Shown here: piece after piece, positions 8,262 to 11,306 of the stretch
Layout of the letters: every line of letters starts with the position of its first letter
Numbering within the stretch: the stretch's first letter is position 1
DNA from: Heyndrickxia sporothermodurans
GTDB lineage: Bacteria; Bacillota; Bacilli; Bacillales; Bacillaceae_C
Direction: 5' to 3' (one strand)
Assembly: GCF_016785185.1 (NCBI RefSeq)
Contig: NZ_JAEKDY010000113.1
Length of the DNA: 11,306 nucleotides
Translations under genes and position numbers: made by a program
Notes under the pieces: generated by a model
Database searches by the model: none
Told to the model about the DNA's origin: nothing
Seen by the model: only the letters and a program-made list of their open reading frames with translations

Positions 8262-8589
8262 AACGGCCATGAGTGATGGAGGAGGATCCGGTGTACGAAT
8301 TGATGTCAATCCTGACGAGATTACTAGTATTTATAAATTTTTAGAAGAAATTCTTACCGAATTAGAAACAAATGCTTCTCCCAATATTGAAAAACTAGGA
8401 AACCTACATTATTACACAGAAGGAAAAGCAAAAAAGGCGATGGAAGTATACGCAGAAGCCAATCAAAAGGTAATGGATTTGTATGATAATTATACCCGTG
8501 CTTCTACATTAGTCATTGATATTCTTAATACGATGATACAAGTAGACGAAGAGATAGCAAAGAAAATCATCGCTAAGCTAGGGGTATGA
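8254..8589 (+). CDS. Small helical protein in the EsxD position
   Basis: From the start at 8254 the protein has 111 residues. A Gly-rich start (SDGGGSG) leads to a helix-turn-helix layout typical of Esx-size substrates. In place of WXG the turn reads YYTEG (Y53 to G57), between helix one (about 22-45) and helix two (about 58-108). A YDNYTRA segment falls in the second helix. It occupies the place of esxD in the S. aureus locus, between esaE and esaD, and its product is probably a secreted or co-secreted partner that helps target the toxin. Family membership could not be confirmed from remembered sequence. It overlaps the chaperone gene by 8 bases and ends 4 bases before the toxin start, so its translation probably feeds that of the toxin. 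Confidence 0.72.
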   Translation: MHETAMSDGGGSGVRIDVNPDEITSIYKFLEEILTELETNASPNIEKLGNLHYYTEGKAKKAMEVYAEANQKVMDLYDNYTRASTLVIDILNTMIQVDEEIAKKIIAKLGV

Positions 8590-8593
8590 TGCT

Positions 8594-10576
8594 ATGGACG
8601 TAAAATATATTCCATCAGACTGGGAAAAAATGAAAGACGGTATTGGCGATTTAATCGGATTAGGTCGCTGGGGCAAAGGAATGATCGATGACCTCAAAGC
8701 TATTACAGACAATCTAGAAGATGCCAAATCAGATATTGCAAGCCTTGACAGCGACGGGGTCATCTCCTTCCACCACACGAGCCAGAAAGATAAATTTCAA
8801 CACTTATATGAAGACTTCGAAGTACTGCATCGCTTTACCGGAAAGGTCGGAGATATCGTAGACCGGACAATTGATCAGCCATTCTATGAAGATATCGATG
8901 CATTTGTCGAGGCGATGAGAGATTTAACTATCTCAAACTATACAACGAAGAATCGGGTTGGAGCGACAGAAGTAAAGGTCACCTACGCTGGATACGGACA
9001 ACAACAGACTTTTGAAGTTCCAAAGACTGAGGTAAGTATCGATGATCTATTCAATGGTGATAATTATTATGCAGAACAAATCAAACTCGAATACGATGCT
9101 TGGAAAGAGCTAAATCCCGATCAAGATTTCTCTCAAAAAGAGTATCAACTGGCCGCAGTAAATACACACGCATTTGAATATGATTCAATACGAAACCAGC
9201 AGGAAAGCAAAGAATTTTGGGGACAAATTGCCGCTCTCGTCGTTATCGTCGGTGTATCATTGGTCTGTCCACCTGCAGGCATCGCCTTAGGAGCCGCTTA
9301 TGGCACATTCGAGTTAAGCTCAGCCGTTTCGGGGAAGGACTGGATTTCAGGACGAGAACTGGGCACGGGAGAAAGAGTGTTCCGTGGACTATTAAGCCCA
9401 TTAGATATTATTCCTGGTGTAAGTAGTATCACGAAATTCAGCGGTGCAGTAAAGCTTGCCCACTTAGGTGATATGGGCCAATTCGCCGTTAAAACGGGAA
9501 TAAAGAGCAGCATCCAAGACAGCGTTACTCATATTGGAAATATGGTCGAAACAGCTGGAAAGGTGTCTGCCACTCGACTAAAAAGTGCAGCCTCAGCGAT
9601 AAAAGATGGCGGAACAGCAATCAAAAATAAAGTAGTAGAAGATGCCAAAGATATTGGTAAACTAGTAGGAACCGGAATCAACAAAATGACAAATATCATA
9701 CCCTCACGAAAACTTGGATTAGTTGCAGATGGGATGGGCGACGTTGGGCATGCTCATATTCCTGTGGATGAGGCGAGAGTGGTTGGGAATGAGAAGGGGG
9801 ATGTTGTTAGTAGGATTGATGGGTTTGGTGCTAGTGGTGGTAAGGGTACTGACAACCTAAAATTTAAGCATATAGGAGAATATTTTAATCACATTAATGA
9901 CATTGGAAAACGAGATGACTTAACGAATGAAGAAAAATTTGAAAAGATTCATGAAGCATATGATGCATTAGTAGTAAAAGGTGATATTACTATTGTCTCT
10001 GACATGCAGTTCTTAAAGCCTGAGGGGTTTGTTGATGGCAGAATGAATATAGATTGGCCTGATAAAATGGGATTTGAAGAAGGCACAATTCTGGCGATTA
10101 ATAGAAATAACCCATTAGCTGGAAGATGGGATAGAGTCGGTGGAAAGGGTGGAGAAAATTTCACTACTTTACCTGATAATGGTGTTCCTTACACGTATGA
10201 TCAACGTGCAATACCATATATAGAAAACCCTTCAGCAAGGCACGTAGGAATCTTTAATAATGAATCCTATTTTAGCGCTATTGATGCAATCAAAAGTGAT
10301 AGTCTTGAAGAGTTGAATCAAGTTGTAGTTGCTAATGGAAAAGATCCAATCTCAGAAATTGATTTTGATAGATTTAGAGCAAACTATAACGACTACCAAG
10401 ATAGAATAAAGAAAGTTGTTGGAAATTTAGATACCACTTATGGAGTGAAGGGTAAAGCTGCTCCATGGATCAGTAGTTCTACAGGAGAGAAATTAATGAA
10501 TGGTGGAGCTGAACAGATTGTAACCCCACTAAACGCCCAAGCATTGGAAATGATAGGGGTTATACCAAAATACTAG
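8594..10576 (+). CDS. T7SSb polymorphic toxin: EsaD-like delivery region with TNT-type NADase domain
   Basis: This is a 660-residue exported toxin. Residues 1-380 match the delivery part of S. aureus EsaD in ordered blocks: SDIASLDSDGVISF (SDVSSLDEDGAISL in EsaD), IDQPFYEDID (IDTPFIEDID), VSIDDLF (YSIDEIL), a hydrophobic segment at 212-245, then SGKDWISGREL with the pretoxin-type TG motif (257-259), and FAVKTG. A Gly-rich linker (about 380-419) follows. The C-terminal part lacks the EsaD nuclease and instead shows TNT-family (DUF4237) motifs in order: WPxxxGF (W488 to F494), DRVGG (R514), R538 in QRAIPY, H550, and GGAEQ (Q641). By remembered TNT numbering these parallel R757, R780, H792 and Q822, with 24 residues rather than 23 from R514 to R538, and exactly 12 from R538 to H550. 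The predicted activity is NAD+ hydrolysis in a target cell. There is no signal peptide and no LXG motif. The ribosome binding site is weak (AGGGGT), and translation is probably coupled to the gene before it. Activity is inference. Confidence 0.8.
   Translation: MDVKYIPSDWEKMKDGIGDLIGLGRWGKGMIDDLKAITDNLEDAKSDIASLDSDGVISFHHTSQKDKFQHLYEDFEVLHRFTGKVGDIVDRTIDQPFYEDIDAFVEAMRDLTISNYTTKNRVGATEVKVTYAGYGQQQTFEVPKTEVSIDDLFNGDNYYAEQIKLEYDAWKELNPDQDFSQKEYQLAAVNTHAFEYDSIRNQQESKEFWGQIAALVVIVGVSLVCPPAGIALGAAYGTFELSSAVSGKDWISGRELGTGERVFRGLLSPLDIIPGVSSITKFSGAVKLAHLGDMGQFAVKTGIKSSIQDSVTHIGNMVETAGKVSATRLKSAASAIKDGGTAIKNKVVEDAKDIGKLVGTGINKMTNIIPSRKLGLVADGMGDVGHAHIPVDEARVVGNEKGDVVSRIDGFGASGGKGTDNLKFKHIGEYFNHINDIGKRDDLTNEEKFEKIHEAYDALVVKGDITIVSDMQFLKPEGFVDGRMNIDWPDKMGFEEGTILAINRNNPLAGRWDRVGGKGGENFTTLPDNGVPYTYDQRAIPYIENPSARHVGIFNNESYFSAIDAIKSDSLEELNQVVVANGKDPISEIDFDRFRANYNDYQDRIKKVVGNLDTTYGVKGKAAPWISSSTGEKLMNGGAEQIVTPLNAQALEMIGVIPKY
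9721..9850 (+). other. G-rich junction between toxin delivery region and warhead
   Basis: Within the toxin gene, the 60 bases from 9781 to 9840 contain 29 G and only 1 C, unlike sequence on either side. They encode the Gly/Asp/Val-rich linker near DGFGASGGKG. Upstream, a sampled line (9241-9300) is 55% GC; downstream, 10381-10440 is 28%. The change of composition falls where the EsaD-like part ends and the TNT-like part begins, as expected at a domain-swap joint. Confidence 0.6.
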
Positions 10577-10586
10577 GAGGGTAAAA

Positions 10587-10838
10587 ATGACAAAGCAAGA
10601 GTTTTTAAAGAGATTTAAATCTGAAAAAATAAATATCGGTGAATATAAAATGATACTCGACAAGATATCAGATGCGCCGCTTGTATTGGGATGTGCATAC
10701 GATCAAGGAGTATGGAAAGTTTATGAAACAAGAGAACGAGGAGGTCACTTCATAATTAAAGAAATAGATAATGAAGATGAGGCGTTTGATTATTTTTATA
10801 AAGTAGTGCTAAGTCAACAAAACAGACTTAACAATTAA
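10587..10838 (+). CDS. Probable immunity protein for the TNT-type toxin
   Basis: This is a soluble 83-residue protein with no signal peptide or membrane segment, consistent with neutralising a toxin in the producer's cytosol. A strong GGAGGG site overlaps and follows the toxin stop, and the ATG lies 10 bases after it, the arrangement of toxin-immunity pairs. The pattern is an N-terminal helix (TKQEFLKRF), a beta section with PLVLGCAYDQGVWKVYET, then an acidic helix (DNEDEAFDYFYKVVL). This loosely recalls small Imm-class proteins such as the Imm59 type (a beta core reading vxYxxERG followed by EEAxxYF), but that label is uncertain. It does not resemble EsaG (DUF600), which fits the change of warhead. 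Role inferred mainly from position. Confidence 0.72.
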   Translation: MTKQEFLKRFKSEKINIGEYKMILDKISDAPLVLGCAYDQGVWKVYETRERGGHFIIKEIDNEDEAFDYFYKVVLSQQNRLNN

Positions 10839-11197
10839 AATTACATTATGACTTTAGTAGATAGAGAATGCGTAAAAACCTAAACTTCCTTACGGCAATT
10901 ACTTGCAATCCAATGAAAATTAAAAGAAGGTTAAACAAAAGGTCAAAAATTGGTCATTTGCATAGATTCTTTATATATAGGGATGCCAGATGATACTAAC
11001 ATAGCAAAAAAAGGAATGAATTGAACTAATAAATATTATTATGAAAAATGGGAACAAAAAGAGGATGTACAGCTATTAGAAATTAAAATGTTTATTAAAT
11101 TATAAAAAAGAAATGAATTAAGGATAAATGAAGAAATAAGAACAAAAACGTTATATAAAATATCGGAAGTCCAGTTTATATGAACAGGAGTTTTTTC
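10839..11197 (+). other. AT-rich gap between the two toxin genes
   Basis: These 359 bases hold no convincing gene and no clear intrinsic terminator. Small stretches look like decayed coding sequence: at 11025-11105 a short open frame reads TNKYYYEKWEQKEDVQLL and continues a few codons to a TAA, with no start codon. A possible weak promoter lies near 10950-10977, but neither box is close to consensus. The absence of a terminator leaves transcription through to the second toxin possible. Confidence 0.5.
11186..11190 (+). promoter_or_regulatory. Ribosome binding site of the second toxin
   Basis: AGGAG lies 7 bases (ttttttc) before the ATG at 11198. It is a better Shine-Dalgarno sequence than that of the first toxin, suggesting that the second copy is translated independently rather than by coupling. 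Confidence 0.75.
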
Positions 11198-11306
11198 ATG
11201 GACGTAAAATATATCCCATCGGATTGGGAAAAGATGAAAGAAGGTATTGGCGATTTAATTGGTTTAGGGCGCTGGGGCAAAGGAATGATTGATGATCTCA
11301 AAGACA
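11198..11306 (+). CDS. Second EsaD-like toxin, 3'-cut by the window edge
   Basis: Only the first 36 codons lie in the window. They are the same as those of the toxin at 8594 except for D15E and A36D, so 34 of 36 residues agree (including GDLIGLGRWGKGMIDD). Yet 12 of 109 bases differ, and nine codons carry only silent changes. The N-terminus is thus under strong protein-level constraint rather than freshly copied. The gene is expected to code for the same delivery region with its own, probably different, C-terminal domain. EsaE-type chaperone and small-protein partners are not repeated, so those of the first cassette may serve both. Confidence 0.88.
   Translation, partial: MDVKYIPSDWEKMKEGIGDLIGLGRWGKGMIDDLKD

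Noticed and set aside
8594..9200. LXG-type delivery domain for the toxin
   Set aside because: There is no LXG motif near the N-terminus and no long LXG-type helical layout; the blocks match EsaD instead.
9851..10576. EsaD-type nuclease identity for the toxin C-terminus
   Set aside because: The remembered EsaD nuclease segment with its DDDGGHL motif is absent; the TNT-type motifs fit far better.
10950..10977. TTGGTC, 16 bases, TATATA as a promoter for the second toxin
   Set aside because: The -35 box matches consensus at only three positions and the -10 at four; such matches are frequent in sequence this AT-rich.
10868..10993. 41-codon open frame starting at ATG 10868
   Set aside because: It has a very basic, unpatterned product, no ribosome binding site, and lies in AT-rich intergenic sequence; most likely chance.
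1..11306. CRISPR array, tRNA or rRNA genes
   Set aside because: No regularly spaced repeats and no tRNA- or rRNA-like sequence were seen; nearly all of the window is accounted for by coding sequence.

Overview
The window carries most of a type VIIb secretion system (T7SSb, the Ess/Yuk system of Firmicutes), with its own substrates and a polymorphic toxin-immunity pair. The sequence is AT-rich, with strong AGGAGG-type ribosome binding sites, dense same-strand packing and many few-base overlaps. The proteins resemble those of Bacillus and Staphylococcus, so the likely source is a low-GC Bacillaceae relative; the species cannot be named. All genes are on the + strand.

Layout. Positions 1-111 hold no gene that fits the operon; a short open tail at the left edge may be the end of a mobile-element gene. 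essA (to 570) follows, but its signal-peptide region is missing. Next come esaB/yukD (584-835), essB/yukC (873-2267) and the large FtsK/SpoIIIE-type motor essC (2330-6871). A tightly overlapping substrate cassette follows: an EsxC-like helical protein (6864-7268), a WXG100 protein of EsxB type (7255-7554), an EsaE/EssE-type DUF5081 chaperone (7551-8261) and a small EsxD-position helical protein (8254-8589). A 660-residue toxin (8594-10576) and its probable 83-residue immunity protein (10587-10838) come next. After an AT-rich gap of 359 bases a second toxin begins (11198 to the right edge), whose first 36 codons almost match those of the first toxin.

How they work together. EssA, EsaB, EssB and EssC are the membrane and cytosolic core. 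The small helical proteins are substrates or targeting partners, and EsaE is expected to hold the toxin and deliver it to EssC. The gene order from essA to the toxin is that of the Staphylococcus aureus ess locus (essA-esaB-essB-essC-esxC-esxB-esaE-esxD-esaD-esaG).

The main observation is that the toxin keeps the EsaD-like delivery region (about residues 1-380) but has a different killing domain. In place of the EsaD nuclease, its C-terminus carries motifs of the TNT family of NAD+ glycohydrolases (WPxxxGF, DRxGG, R-A-I-P, GGxxQ), with about 60 extra residues between two key motifs. The immunity protein does not look like EsaG, as expected if warhead and antidote were exchanged together. A G-rich, almost C-free stretch marks the junction. 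The repeated toxin start at the right edge suggests a longer array of toxins sharing one delivery domain. Homology calls rest on remembered family sequences, not on searches.
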